Part shown: one piece after another, positions 51,208-64,000 of the stretch
Layout: the number at the start of each line of letters is the position of its first letter
Position numbering within the stretch: the stretch's first letter is position 1
Source of the DNA: Planococcus citri
Taxonomy: Eukaryota > Arthropoda > Insecta > Hemiptera > Pseudococcidae
Length of the DNA stretch: 64,000 nucleotides
Direction: 5' to 3'
Assembly: GCF_950023065.1 (NCBI RefSeq)
Contig: NC_088679.1
Span: 46,314,001-46,378,000 of the forward strand
The notes under the pieces: generated by a model
What the model was told of the DNA's origin: nothing
Database searches by the model: none
The model's input: the letters and a program-made list of their open reading frames with translations, nothing else
Position numbers and translations under genes: made by a program

Positions 51208-51421
51208 AGGTGCGTTTATGATTGTTCGTAACTCTTACGGCCTGTTACAGAAAAGTAAAAATTTTTTTACTTTTCTGTAATTTTCTTTGTTCTTTTCTGT
51301 AAAACAAAAAGTTACGGTTACGGACAACGTGAACTACGCCATAAGAATTCTTGTATTTTACTTTTCCATAACAGACCGTAACTTTTATTACGGTTAGTTA
51401 CAGACAATCATGAACGCACCT
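51208..51421. mobile_element. PIF/Harbinger-like MITE with TTA duplication
   Basis: Ends AGGTGCGTTTATGATTGT and an inverted counterpart, flanked by TTA at 51205-51207 and 51422-51424. Inside are further inverted pairs (TACGG...CTGTTACAGAAAAGTAAAA against the other arm). A 3-base TTA/TAA duplication is typical of PIF/Harbinger. About 214 bases, not coding. Confidence 0.6.
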
Positions 51422-51624
51422 TTAGAATTAGAAAGATTTTTTTCTTAATTACGGGTTATCAAGTCGTATTTGTTACAAAACATTGTACATGTACAGGGAC
51501 ACAATAAAAATAAAATATTATTTATTGAATAAACAACCAAGCGCAAATTAAGAGAAGTTTTCGAAAGGCCGTGGAAAAATGAAATCAAAGTGTAGGTACC
51601 CTATTTTAATTAAGATTATATGTA

Positions 51625-51835
51625 TAGGGTGCCCAGAAATATCGAGTACCCCTAAGAAAGTTTTTCATTAAAAATATAGGTTGACAACATGGAATAGATG
51701 CATATGATTGGTGGAATGTTATCTCTCCTGTCCAACAACCAATCATGTGCTATCATTATTATCATTCACTGTGACCAACCAAAGTATTTTAGTAGAAAAC
51801 TTTTTTAGGGGTACTCGATATTTCTGGGCACCCTG
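51625..51835. mobile_element. TA-flanked MITE, copy 3, inverted relative to copy 1
   Basis: Same family as 50503-50742 but in the opposite orientation: inner words GATGCATATGATTGGTGGAA and CATTATTATCATTCACTGTG are complements of those in copy 1. Ends GGGTGCCCAGAAATATCG and complement, bordered by TA. It shows the family's usual full length, about 211 bases. Confidence 0.7.
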
Positions 51836-51837
51836 TA

Positions 51838-54800
51838 CATATTATGTATATGTTCGTACTTCGAATAATTACCACCACTACCTACCAGTCATCGTCTAAG
51901 TCCTAAGTCTATCCACTTTGTTTGGATTTTATTTTTTTTATCGTTTATTCGTGCCTATTTTATTCTATGGTTTTTGGTCATTTTAGGGAAGCTCTTAAAA
52001 ACGTAGTTCTCCGTTTTGATGTGAATTAAAACACAGATTTTCGAGGTTTTATTGCTCAAGAATTAATGTTATCAGTAAAATACTTTTTTAGGTTCAACGA
52101 TTGAGGTCTACCTCTTTACAAGTGCTGCCATCCATATGTTAGGTGTAGCCTAATCGGCGGTTTCGACTGTAAATATGTATGTACCTAGTACCTACATACA
52201 AGTATAATCATGAAAATGGAACCCGTTTCGTAATCGTAAAATATTTCGTTCTTTCAAGTGATAAGCTAACTTGTAGTTGATAAGCATTGACAAAAAGACA
52301 TTGCGAATAAAATTATCAAAAAGCAAATCAGATTTTGAAAACATTTCAGTGGTAAGTCGCACATAACGGTGGATTAGGCAGGTATTAAGAGAGGGACTGA
52401 GCGAGGTGGATAAATTACGTGCCTTTGACGTAATTTCGTTGTTTTGTCATTTGTGTTAGACATACTTCGATCCTGAGGGATTGGCTTAAACGAATCAAAA
52501 TAGGATCAGTTTCGGAAAACTGGTTTTGCATGTATGTAATGTATCTTCGATGCTGTTGCACTTTTGGAAAACTACTTTTCCTAACCTTCGAAAATGTTGC
52601 CTATTGAGTATCGGCAATATCTCTGACCTTCTAGATCCTGTTTTGTCCTTACCTATGCTGTACAGAATTATTGTACATCATAAGGAGGTCCTGCAATTTC
52701 AATACGTTTTCTCTGGTTTTCACACCCTTTTCCAAACAGTACAATTTACATGAAGCGAAGAAGTGTTGAAAAAAACCATACCTCGCTATTTAAAAAAAAA
52801 AAGAAAAAAAAGAAAATGCATTAAGATTTACCGTAGCAAGACGCAGATTTACCCGTTTCCCCAACATTCATATAAATATTTCATCGGATACCAAGTCATT
52901 TGGAGTTTGTCTAACGTACCTGCTGTATATATGTGGGGTGTTGGTGTTAAATTTCTTATCTAATAGCGTTAAGGGATGGAAATGCATGCTATGAATAATA
53001 TATGTTTATTTTGAAGGAGGGAAAATAAATGTATTTTGCCAATTATTGACCTTCAGACGCTGATTTTTATTCTGACATTGAGGGTTGGAGAAAAGTACTT
53101 AACTTGGATAGTAGCCTATCCTAATGTGATATAAAATTTTAGTCCATCAATAAATGAAATCTATTGTTCCCTTTTAGTGCCTAGTTAAGAATTCAAAATA
53201 AAACATGTTAATCAATCTGACTCAAGTTGTTGGAAAATTTTTCGCCAATGTCAAGAAAAAACTTATGTGTATGTACCTACATATAGTAGGTCTATCGTTT
53301 TAAAAATACATCTTCAATTTTTTAGTGCTGATCACAATCGTTGTAGGTAAATTTTTCATTTCAATGTCTCGAAAATAATTCAAAAACACTTCAAATTTAC
53401 ACGAAGTAAAAAAAATTTAACAGTTTGAGAAAAACCCGTTTCAAAGTTGTTCGAAAGGAATAAAATTTTTACAATAGCTCGTTATAATGTATTACTAGCC
53501 TGCAAGCATCTAGTTCTACTTCCTTTTACATCTTTTTTTCCGCGTTAAGGTTGATTTTCATACGGAGTGTGAGTAAAGTCAAGCATGCGAAGAGAGAAAA
53601 GTTTGGAAAGTTTTCAGGGGAAAATTATAGCATTAAGAATAAGAAGAAAATAAACGACGCAGTGTAGTAGAACGGGGAGTACCTATCCAGCTTGTTAAGA
53701 TCGGATAGATAAATACCTTAGTTTCGATTTTAACATTCTTATTTTCCGTCCCGTCTAGTTTTTCAAAATAAGGGGTTCATAAATTCGCCGACAATCGTTT
53801 GATAACGTGAATTTCCATCTGTTCAATTTAACTTCATTCGCCTTTTTTTGTACCTATGCTTATCTCACAATCTGATGTCGATGATATTTACGAACTCAAC
53901 TTTTTACGTTCAAGTTATTAATTAAAAGTTTCACTATACAAGTTTAAAATGCATTCAAGTTCGTATATCTAGTGTCTTTTTAAGAGTTGGGTTATTCTGA
54001 CAAAGTGCCTGTATAAGTATGTAATTGTTTTAAGAGCAGGTTCTTATTATTATTTTTTTTTAGCAAAAATTCAAAATCAAAGTTTTGACTTCTAAAAAGT
54101 GAAATGAATGTCGCATTTTCTTTTCTTTTTTTCTTCTCAATTTGTATGATTAAAATGTAGGTATTGCCAGGTAAAAATCATCTAAGAGGCTAGAATAAAA
54201 TTGGATTTAATTTCAAGTCAGCAATTCAGGCAAATTTCCCACATAAAAAAGTTTAATTTTTCAATTATAAATTGACGGACAAAATTCATTTTTTTGAGTT
54301 AGGTACCTAAATTTTAATTGTAATCTGAGTTTGTACTCAACTACTTACTCACCTAAATCATCTTGATTCGGCATATGTTCAATCGACTTACACATTCGAT
54401 GTCCAGCAATGATGTAGGTACCTATTTATATGCAACCTTTCGAAACAATTGACTGACACCCAATCCATTTTTATTACCCCTGCCCAGAAATGAATGCCAA
54501 CGGGAAAATACAGGTAGGTACTACGCCAAGGAAAACTTTGAAAATAAGTGTTAAAGCCGCAAGTGTAACACGCGCTGCGAATATCAACAATTCTGGAAGT
54601 TAAAGAAGAAAGAACTTTTCCCAAATTACGGCGAAATAAAAAGAGAAAATTTTCGCCAGAAAACCGCGTGAAAGAAAGAGAAACAGATATTTTCTTTTCT
54701 CGAAGCAATGTGCGAAGACGAGATGGGTAAAAACTTGCCAAGAAAATTTCTCACTGTTTTGGTTTATAATTTCTTGAAAACGGTTTATTTTATTTAACTT

Positions 54801-57764
54801 CTCTACTTCTAAACAATCGTTTACGCTTCATTAGTTATATTAGCCGTATTTATCAAGACTATTCACTTATTAATCTTCATCCAAGTTTTTTCCTCGCGTA
54901 CATTTTTTTCTTATTTATTTATTTTTAGTCTCATTAAAACAATTCAATCTTTGAAATGTTTTCAAAAAGCGTTTCTCAAGGTTATTGCGTTTTGCAGAAA
55001 TTTATTCATTTTTAAAATGAATTTTGTAAGTAAGTAGGCTCTTAGGCATACCTATTTATATTCGGCAGATACTTCAGCCACATAGAAGAAAAAGAAAAAA
55101 ATGCATCATTTTTTGCTTTAAAGATTGCAGCTGCGGTAACTTGCATGTACCTAAGTTTTTTGCTAATAATTCAAAATACAAAATATTAAAATATGGCTTC
55201 GCTTTCGATCTTTAGTTAGGTACCTATCTAGTGAAAAGGATCCCCATTCCCCTAAAAGAAGTTCGACATGATTAGTACGGTAGGACTAAAAATGTAGGTA
55301 CTTACACAAGAATTAATTTAAGAGCAAATAAATCATCTATAAAGTTGATAAAAACCCTGACAGAATTTCAAGAAAAAAAATTGCAAAATTTATTGATAAA
55401 ATTTGTCTGAGGTTTTTACTTAAGAGGTAAAACAGGTAAGAAAAGTAGATAATAAAAGTATCTACCAGAAATCCCGTGAAAACTTCACGACTCATTAATG
55501 TTGCTTTTGATTAAAATATGAGAAAAAAATCGTGAAAAAAGGAGTAAAGAGTATTAGGCAGATTGCAATATGGGGCTATATAATATAGGTAGACATTCAA
55601 TTTTTAACGAAACAATCATTTTTGTTGGAAACTTTTGTTAGCGGTATACGAGTTGAAAGATCTGAATGAAATTGAGCCCTGTTTACCAGGGTACAGTGAT
55701 TAATTACTTGTTTATAATAAAGTCCGGATACCCGCTTTGAGAATGAATTCTTTTTCATCGTTTTTTTCATTTCTTTGCATCTTTTTAATTCGGTCTTTTC
55801 TATTCGATCCTTTTTTTTTTCTTAATAACATCTAATTTAAAAATTTATTACAATCTTCTATCCTTTTGAAGATTATAACGTTGGTATCTTTGAAAATAGA
55901 TTTGATGTTGAAAAAAACGAAAATACTCACCTTTTGAGGTAGTTATTTATACGTACCTGCTTGCTTACTGTGGAGTAATTTTCGTGATTAGGTAGGTACA
56001 TAGTAAGTTGACAATTTAATTTGCTTTATCGTGGTAACGGAAGTTTATAAGAAAATACTCGTGCCTACTTACCTTTAATAAGTGAACTGTGGGTAGGTAT
56101 TTTTATTATGAAGTATTTTCCCATGTAGAATCTTGAATAGGGTGCTCAGTAAAGAGATGTCATGTATCAAAATGAATCCAATAAAATCTGAGAAAAACAA
56201 TCGATAAATACCTAGTGATATATTTTGCTAATTTTCTTTGACCAAAGATGTAAAATTTTTCAATAATCTCGATCACACTCGAAAAAATTTGGAAAAATTT
56301 GATGATTATGCCCCACTTCAATACATCTTGTTTGTGTAATTTTATAAAGAGCTCGCGCCAAAATACATATAATAAAATTTCAAAGACATCAATGATACAA
56401 AATTTAAAAAATCAGAAATGAATGTGGCATAAGGGTGTTATTTGCTGGCTATTTAGGTACTTTCCTCAGAACTGTGAAACGTACTACAGGTAAAGGTAGA
56501 GGTATAGCTTTAGGTAAGGTACGTACTTGTGAAATTCACAACAAAATAGCTTTTCATTTTCTTTACGTTCTCGTGGGAATACCGGTCGCGTAAAATATGT
56601 CCAATGGGTAATTATGATTTATAGAGAATAAACTCGGTATTAACGTTCAACATTTTCTAATACTGAAACTAATTAAGAGAAAACACACGTGCTATTAGGT
56701 GATTTTGGAGGATTTTTTGAGTACCTAGGTATTGTTTTTACTTATTGTTACATGAGTACCTAGTTACTCGTATGTACAAAGTCAGAAGTAAGTACATATG
56801 TACCTGTTTTTATAGACTCGCGATACGTCAACGAAAAAAGTAGATAGATAGTGTGTGTGTGTGTACACAATTTGAGCAAAAAATGAAAATACAACAACAA
56901 ATGTTATGCCAAATGCAAATGGAATGAATAAAATTTATAAAATCATAGCTAATGGAAATACCGAAAGAGATAGCGGTAATTTAATTATGAAACGAATCCA
57001 TCCGTTTGTTGAAAGCTTTTATCGTTTAATGTATCCTAATAAAGTACTACACACAGGCTAAAGTAAGAGTTAATATACGGAGTAGTGCGATGGAGGATGT
57101 TTAGAAATGGAAGTAAAACAACCAACTTCATATGTATAACTATAGGTAGGTGAAAGTTTGTATTTAATTTTTAACTTTTAACCAATACCTACACCCTTTC
57201 GCCTGTTAACAATTCAAAATGAAACATTGAATTTACGAATATATAAAACACATAAATGCATAGCTATGTACCGCATTAGGTATTGCAAGAGCTTTTTTTC
57301 CTAAAAAAAAAGCTGATTATATTTCGTATGTACGTTACCCGCGAGCTGACAGTTCACATTTTTGTACGTGAAATATTAGCAACTCGATCAGTTAAATGTA
57401 ACATATAAATTCAGTCGACGTTACGAATGGACTTCATAAAATATCATGCAGTTACGTTGCGTCTACATAGACGACCTTTCACCCCTTACTGTAACGTATA
57501 ACATTATTGTCTCTCCCTATTCGTGATTCGCGCTGTCTTGACTTTGGAGAGTCGACGAAACAACATTTTTTATGGTTTCTGGTTTTAGTGACTTTGAAAT
57601 GGCGATATAAGCGCTTCAAACTTAATGATTTTTCCTATTGATGTGACTCGTGGCGTACCTACCGAAAAAATATTCTTCCGGGTTTGCTCGTATTGAATGG
57701 AAAACATGTCAATCGAGAAGACAGAAGTGCCTGCAACAGAGATTATAAATAATTACCTGAAAAT
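51838..57764. other. Noncoding region right of RpS9
   Basis: No exon, tRNA or complete element was supported. It is AT-rich with many short TAGGTACCTA-type words, poly-T runs (near 54050 and 55810) and a short GT run near 56851. It may be intergenic or the intron of a gene extending past the window. Confidence 0.5.
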
Positions 57765-58480
57765 TTTCAATTTTGTGTCTCCCCTTAGGAGCAAATTTTA
57801 GGATTTGGGATTAAATGGTCGTAAAAATAAATTTTGCTTCTTAAAAATCCAGATTTTTGTCATTCAAATGGTATTTTTGGAAAACTGTTGGTCTTGTATT
57901 TTTCCTTTAGAGTCCATTTCAAGTTTTGAGATCAAATAGTTTTCAAAATTGAATTATGCATCTTTAAAAACCTACATTTTAATAAAAAATTTATTCTATT
58001 TTTCAAACATTTAACATTTCTGTGTCTCCTTTTCCGAGCAAATTTTGGTGTTTGGGGGTCTAATGGTCTTGAAAAAAGAATTCTGCGTTCTAAAAAACCC
58101 AGATTTCGTTACTCTCATATGGTATTTCTTGAACATTTTCAATTTTGTACTTCTCCTTTGGAGCCCATGTTGTAGTTTGAGGTCATACGGTTTTCAAAAA
58201 TGAATTTTGCGTCCTTGAAAACCCAGATTTTGATGCCCATATTGTATTTTTTGAAAATTTTCAATTTTGTACCTCCCCCTTCGTCATTTTGGAGTTTGGG
58301 ATCAAATAATTTTCATAAATGAATTCTGGGTCCTTAAAAAGACAGATTTTGTTACCCACATTGTATTTTTGTAAAATTTTCAATTTTACACGAACCTCCC
58401 CTTTGGCGCCCATTTTGGTTTTTGGGGTCAAATAATGAGTTAAAATGAAATCGGCATCCTTCAGAACCTTCGTATCCAAA
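57765..58480. repeat. Tandem repeat, about 122-bp period, six units
   Basis: Units start with a CAATTTTGT(G/A)...CTCC-like block near 57769, 57890, 58013, 58140, 58261 and 58381. Each continues with a GGAGC-like word, a TTTGGG(A/G)TCAAAT-like word, and TT(C/A)AAAA(C/A)CCAGATTTTG. Divergence between units is substantial, so the array is old. A frame on the - strand over the last two units is a by-product. Confidence 0.8.
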
Positions 58481-61400
58481 GTTTCAACTATTCATGTATG
58501 AAATTTTGGGTTTGTTCAACTAATTTCATCTAAGAGTGAGAACGGAAATGGTAATTATTTAACTGGACCATCGAAAGGGACTCTAAAAAAATTACGCTTA
58601 ATTTGGAAAACCCTTCTTCAAGTTTGGTTCAAGTTGGCGAGAAGTAGATCTCATAAAAAATGTAAAATAATAATCTTGCTATAGAATTCACGGCAAACTG
58701 GTTATGCAAATCTATTAACATGTTTCTAACGTCGTCGAGGCGTAAAATCTAGAAACATTTGAAGGGGTATGTTTGTACTTTTTTACAGCTGATTCGCGTT
58801 AGTATTTTACAAAACGTATGTATTAGAATAATACCTCCTGCTTCCTACACGCCCATTCCGATCATGTTCCCTCAAAAAAGATATCTTGATGAGCGGTCGT
58901 CACAGAATTTTTTTGAGTGATTTTCTTAGGATTTAATTGTGCGTAACTTCATTACAATTCAAGGTAAAAAAGTGTGAGTTATCAAATTTTACTCCATACG
59001 ATTTGGACAACGGATCTAGTATTTTGGTGCATTTTCATTCAAATCCTCGTGAAGGCTCATAAACAATAAATAAATTAGACAGATACACACGGAAGCCACA
59101 TTCCCCCAAAGCTATAGGTATGAAAGGGGAAACGAACAAACGTTTCATTACGCAATTATCCTTCTAATGGGGGGGAAAAACACGACGGAAAAATAGGTTT
59201 TTCTACGGTTGAGTATTTTGGCAAAGGAGCCATTGACTTAAGATTTTAAAAAATGAGCCGACTAACGTAGATTCATGCTCCCCTATTTGGTTACACAAAT
59301 ATATTTTCTGGTATTGAGAAAACGTCATGGAGCGGTGCAAAAAATGGCTTACATTACTTACTATAACAATTCCAGTCACACATGTTTACGTTATCCTTTG
59401 TGTGATATAGTGTATATTAAAGTGAGCCTAACGTAGATTGCCACTTGTGTATATAAAAAGGTAAACGTTCCAGTATGAAAGAATGCAGAGATGTTTATAC
59501 TTTTCCTTTTGCAAAGTGAACGCTGAGTGACGAAGGGACGAAATGAAACGAGGGTACATAACAAAATAAACTCGTACTTCCAAATACGTAGGTAGGTACT
59601 GAAGACAAGGGAAAAGGAAATATAGTTATTAAACTCGGTGAAGTTTGAAATGATTCGTAAAGCATGTGTGAAAAAATTCAAGCGTTAGTGAATGGTTTTA
59701 TGAACGAATTTTCGTGCCATTGTCGAATAAAAACGTGAAATTGTGAAAAAAAAATTCTATCATTGTACTCCTTAATATTGGATTTTTACGCAATTTTAGC
59801 TTTGACTTATTTATAGGTGTATGGTTCTATGTGCTATAATTCTTCGTGGATACGTTGCTTGTGTGTTATAACGTTGAAGAAAAAAAACGTTTGATTTATC
59901 GTCTTTTTTAAAACGATAAAAATTAAAAGTTACCTAGCTAGTTACCTATATACGAGGATACTAACGGAGAAACAATTTTATACTTATAGGTAACGTATTT
60001 GTGATAGGTAGGTATTTTTTGACATGGCTATGGTTTATAGGCCACAAAAGCGTGCATCACGTTGTTTACCCACATAATTTTATTCAACACTCGAGTTACA
60101 ATCGAGAATCGATGTTATCATTACAAAATGAGTATAGGTATAGGTATCCGCATTATTAAAGCGAACCAAAAAGGGAGATTAATTTGTCATAGGAAAGATT
60201 TTCTCGTAACGAAAATCATTACGAGGAGGTCCACCGCTGTACATTTCTCCATTTCCCTTTAGTTCATCATCACATGAACCATTTATTATTCTCAGTGTTC
60301 GTAACAACACGAAATGCTAGCCCTTCAATTTACAGTAAACAAGCAAACGTTGATTAAATAAGTATCCATGGACAATTGCTGACGCAGTTTCACGCTCTTT
60401 ATTGTTTCGCATTGCACTTCAGCTGGTACCGTATATACTGCACCGTGGTGCGTGCCCGAATCAAATTACTTTAGTCGAACTGATTTTGAGGGTAATTTTC
60501 ATGTCCAGGAAGGGGTATTGTTTTCGTATGTTTTCAATTAGGAGCTGGTGGTATGGAATACGAATACTTTGATGTTTGTTTCTGATGGATTAACGGCGTA
60601 GTCACACTCACATAGCTAGACTATTCTAATCCATTGGTAAAAGAGTCATATTCGTTTACATTTATGTACGAGTATCTTTCAGAAAGTGAGTTACCTTTTG
60701 GTTTTTGTTTTTAACAGTTTTTCAACTTGGTCTTCATTTTACCTGCTTGTTATTAAAGTTGCTTTCTTTTTCATCCCATTTTCACATTCCATTATTACGA
60801 GGCAATCAACTCAACAATATGAGTTTGTATTGTACCTACCTGTTTTTGTCTCTAATCATTCAAATTTAACAATAAGAAATTTTTAGCCCTACAGCTCTAA
60901 TGGTATTCCTTGAACAGAACTATGTACCTATGTAGTTGAGTTAATTATTATACATAATCAAGGATTTAGTATTCGAACTTGGAAAGTTGACTGAATGTTC
61001 ACATGATGGTGATAATTTGCTTAAGATCAAAAACAATGAAGCCATGCTACGAGTATTCAAATTTACTTACCTACACCAGAATGAGATACTTAAAAGTTTT
61101 AAAAACTTTCAAAAACAAAAGAAAATTCAAAGAAATTTTTTATTGAAAAAATCGTATGGACTCCTTGACATGACTGATCAGGGATATCAACCCCAAAAAT
61201 GCTATTTTCTCTGCGACTTGGTCTTTTTTTTTTAAGATAGAGGAAAAGGAGTAGGCATGACAATTTATGTCCCACCCAAAAAAATGTGTTTTGAGCTTTT
61301 GCACCTACCAATGCGGAGATATCCACATCCGTGAACACTTTTCAATGAGAAACGAGAGTTGAAAAGTCTTGAAAAAAATTCATAAGTTTTTGGCTTTTTG

Positions 61401-64000
61401 TCTAGATTTTTTGAAATTGGCTAAAACGACCAAAAAATTGGCACTACTGCACTCCAAAAATATTTCTTCGTACTTTTCAATATTTCGACACGGTTAATGC
61501 GGAATATCTGCGAAGAAAAGAAATTTCAAAACACAAATTCGACTAAAAAAAACGATTTGCAAATTTTCAACAGATCAGTAGAGCCCTAAAAGTAGGTAGT
61601 CTTGGGATTTTGACAGTAAAGCGTAGATCGACACAGAATCTCAAATACTTTAATTTAAGGTAACACTGGGTTATTTTTACCAGAACAGGTTGTGTAGCAG
61701 TAGGAGCAAAAACTCCACGATTTTGTCGAAAATGTCCACTCTTGGTAAGTGGGGTGCATTTCTCTCCAGGGGTATCTTCGGAGCTGAAATTTTTTGTGAG
61801 TAACTTTCAACTGAAAATGAAGACTCCTGCTGAATTTGCTCAAAATTTGCCGACTTTTTCTCCTATCGATCCACCTTAATCTACATACCTAGACCTACTT
61901 TATTATAAGAGGATCAAACATCAGAGTTCCATGGTCTGCTTTCATTTTTCCGTCTGTATTTGTGAATCCTTTTTTTTCAGTGTGGCCAGATGCACGCATT
62001 ACCAAAAAATTTACGTTAGATACAGACTTTTGTGCTTTTCCAAGGTACAGTATTTTGGCACAGAATTATCTATATCCTTCTTGAACTACCTTTTTGAATA
62101 AATTTTTTCTTCATTTTTCTTCAGTTTATATGTGTATAAGAGATGCTGTGCTAACTTTTTTCTAACAATAAAAAAATGCAAATCGTTGAGTTAATCCTGC
62201 CTCGTTTTTCCTTTCTTTGTTTCAAATACAAAATACGAGAAGATTAGCTTAATGAAAAAATTCAATCATTGTTTTTTTTATCCTTGATGTAGGCGAGTTG
62301 TATCAATTTTCTATCAAGCGAGGATTAAAGTATTTTCGTTGATATTGATGTGAATTTTCATTATATGGGTAGCAATGTTTAATTTCTCGTATATTTTTTT
62401 TGGCGATAATTTACTCGAACGATAACTTCTTTCTACATCATGAATAATGAATTTTTTTTCAAGTAAATCGTGTTTATATTTTAATTTGATGTAGGTAGAT
62501 AGGTAGGTACATACGAGTAGGTATTATTATTTTTTAAATCTTAGGTATTGATCATGTATTATGCTCACGATGTCTTACCTATAAGTTAGTTGTTTGAGTC
62601 ACAGGGGCAATAAATGAGGATAGCGAAAGGTATAAAATTTCTCACTATACCTACTTTTTTGAATGATCTAAGTGGGTCGTAGGTAAGTAGGTACTTCATT
62701 CCTGTTTAGAAAACGTTGAAAGTGTTGAAAACAAACTGCCGAATTCTTACGAGGATTTGGAAATCTTGTACACCCTGTTCTTCTACTTCTATTTGTTCTA
62801 TAAACATACCTACCTATAGTACATACCTACCAAAAAATTGAGCAATCTAGTAAAAAATGTAATATATTAACGAATGAAACATCTCATCGACCAATCCTTG
62901 ATCGTAATTAAAGAAGCCAACAAAGATTTTCGAATTGCATTCATAAATCTCCAAAAGATGAAACATTTTCGTGAACATGTGATATATAGTTTTCCTAAGC
63001 TTATTATATTACTTATAGGAGTCAGGTAGTCATTAATTTTAATAAAATTTGGGGCTGAACATTTGGTTTGTTTTAAAGCCAGCTCGTTTTGGTTAAGAGA
63101 CACATTGGAGGGTACGTAACTATTGGGAAAGAGTACACAGGCCTCGCCTAGACCAACGAATTCGTTTTGTCGGTAATCGCACAATTTATGGAAGTTGGCA
63201 GAATTAAAAAGACTCCGAGGTGGAAAACGCGACTTGTTTATGGCTTTTCGTTAATACTATGTTTGAGAGTTTTTTCCACGACTACGTATTTTATTTCACT
63301 TTGAGCAGCACTCTGCACCTAGTTTATTTTGAATCATAATAATAGATTTATATTTTAAAAAGCGAGCAAGGAAAAGTTTTATTTTCAGATAGGCATCTAT
63401 TTCAATCGATTCTTTACCCTTTTTTTTTACTCTTCGAAATGAATTGTATGCTCATCACTTGAATAGACGATGAAGTAGTTTAGTACCTAAAATAATGAAT
63501 GACTGATTAATTAGGTAGGTAAGTATAAGAATTTTCAAATCAATTTTTAAAAAAACGTATTAGCTTAATAGCCTATAAAAGTCGCTGCAAGTCTAGCTGA
63601 AGGGCAATGATTCACATCTCAGACTTTCCCCTCAATATTTTATCTTCCTACGATAAATTTAAATTTAAATTTTTTAAAAGGCTGCGTAACAGGGGATGAA
63701 AAAGCCAACGGATTTTAATACCTTTTTGATTGTATCTCATATGGTGGAGGTATTTTTCAGCACGGAAATTTATTAATTAATTAAGCTTTTATTCAAAATT
63801 CAACTCTCATTAACAATGTTTTGTAACGTGAATGCAGAAAAATGAAATTAAAGTCTTTCCGATCAGATGACACCTCTGATGGGTTGTAGAGGCTATATTG
63901 AAGTTTTAACATGAAACAACGTTGCTTAAATAAAAATGATTGAATACTTTTTTTGGCAGGTAGGTCTGAATTTTTGTACATTCTACAATTTTAGGCTATA
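58481..64000. other. Noncoding right end of the window
   Basis: No supported gene. Apart from the dispersed repeat at 61400-61655, it is AT-rich with dense GGTAGGTA / TACCTACC words, notably around 62490-62525, 62680 and 62800-62835. Confidence 0.5.
61400..61655 (+). repeat. Dispersed repeat, copy 2
   Basis: Aligns with 28070-28330 on the same strand; the shared run TAGATCGACACAGAATCTCA lies at about 61625. Similarity may extend weakly to about 61790. It is likely part of an old interspersed element. Confidence 0.6.

Noticed and set aside
54388..54741. 117-codon open frame on the - strand
   Set aside because: No ATG at its start, no domain, composition like its surroundings.
62867..63184. 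105-codon open frame on the - strand
   Set aside because: Starts with TTG, not ATG, and has no recognisable domain.

Overview
The window is eukaryotic and AT-rich, with long introns and GT/AG splice sites. It is most likely from an insect. The ribosomal protein gene is animal-like, and the frequent short motifs of the TACCTACC / GGTAGGTA and TACGAGTA kind resemble genomes of sap-sucking hemipterans such as aphids and mealybugs. That placement is an inference from composition, not from a search.

Two genes can be supported, and they converge. On the + strand, a gene of about 31 kb (coding part 16100 to 47026) encodes a predicted secreted protein of about 725 residues: a candidate signal-peptide exon, one large coiled-coil exon ending in a Thr/Pro-rich linker, then five exons forming a complete fibrinogen C-terminal domain. 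Its three large introns (about 9.2, 10.8 and 8.6 kb) make up nearly half of the window. On the - strand, RpS9 (40S ribosomal protein S9, 195 aa, four coding exons, 48579 to 49982) is complete. Its introns appear to hold three snoRNAs: one C/D-box RNA in the first coding intron and a tandem pair of H/ACA RNAs in the third.

The remainder is noncoding and rich in small non-autonomous elements. Those with both ends visible include a palindromic element with TA flanks (20723 to 20964), a hAT-like MITE with an 8-bp target duplication (23336 to 23597), a 1.4-kb element with TA-flanked inverted ends and internal tandem repeats (29830 to 31204), a PIF/Harbinger-like MITE with TTA flanks (51208 to 51421), and a three-copy TA-flanked MITE family upstream of RpS9. 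The third large intron (37657 to 46236) is the densest part. It holds a 483-bp-period tandem duplication, a cluster of inverted 12-bp motifs, two tRNA-derived heads, an 18-bp minisatellite and a 209-bp inverted repeat with no mismatch found by eye.

From 1 to about 16 kb and from 51.9 to 64 kb no convincing exon was found. The right flank carries a tandem array with a period of about 122 bp (57765 to 58480) and a diverged copy of a repeat that also sits in the second large intron. No clearly new multi-gene system is present. The most checkable novelties are the intronic snoRNAs of RpS9, the long intronic palindrome and a hairpin in the 3' UTR of the fibrinogen-domain gene.
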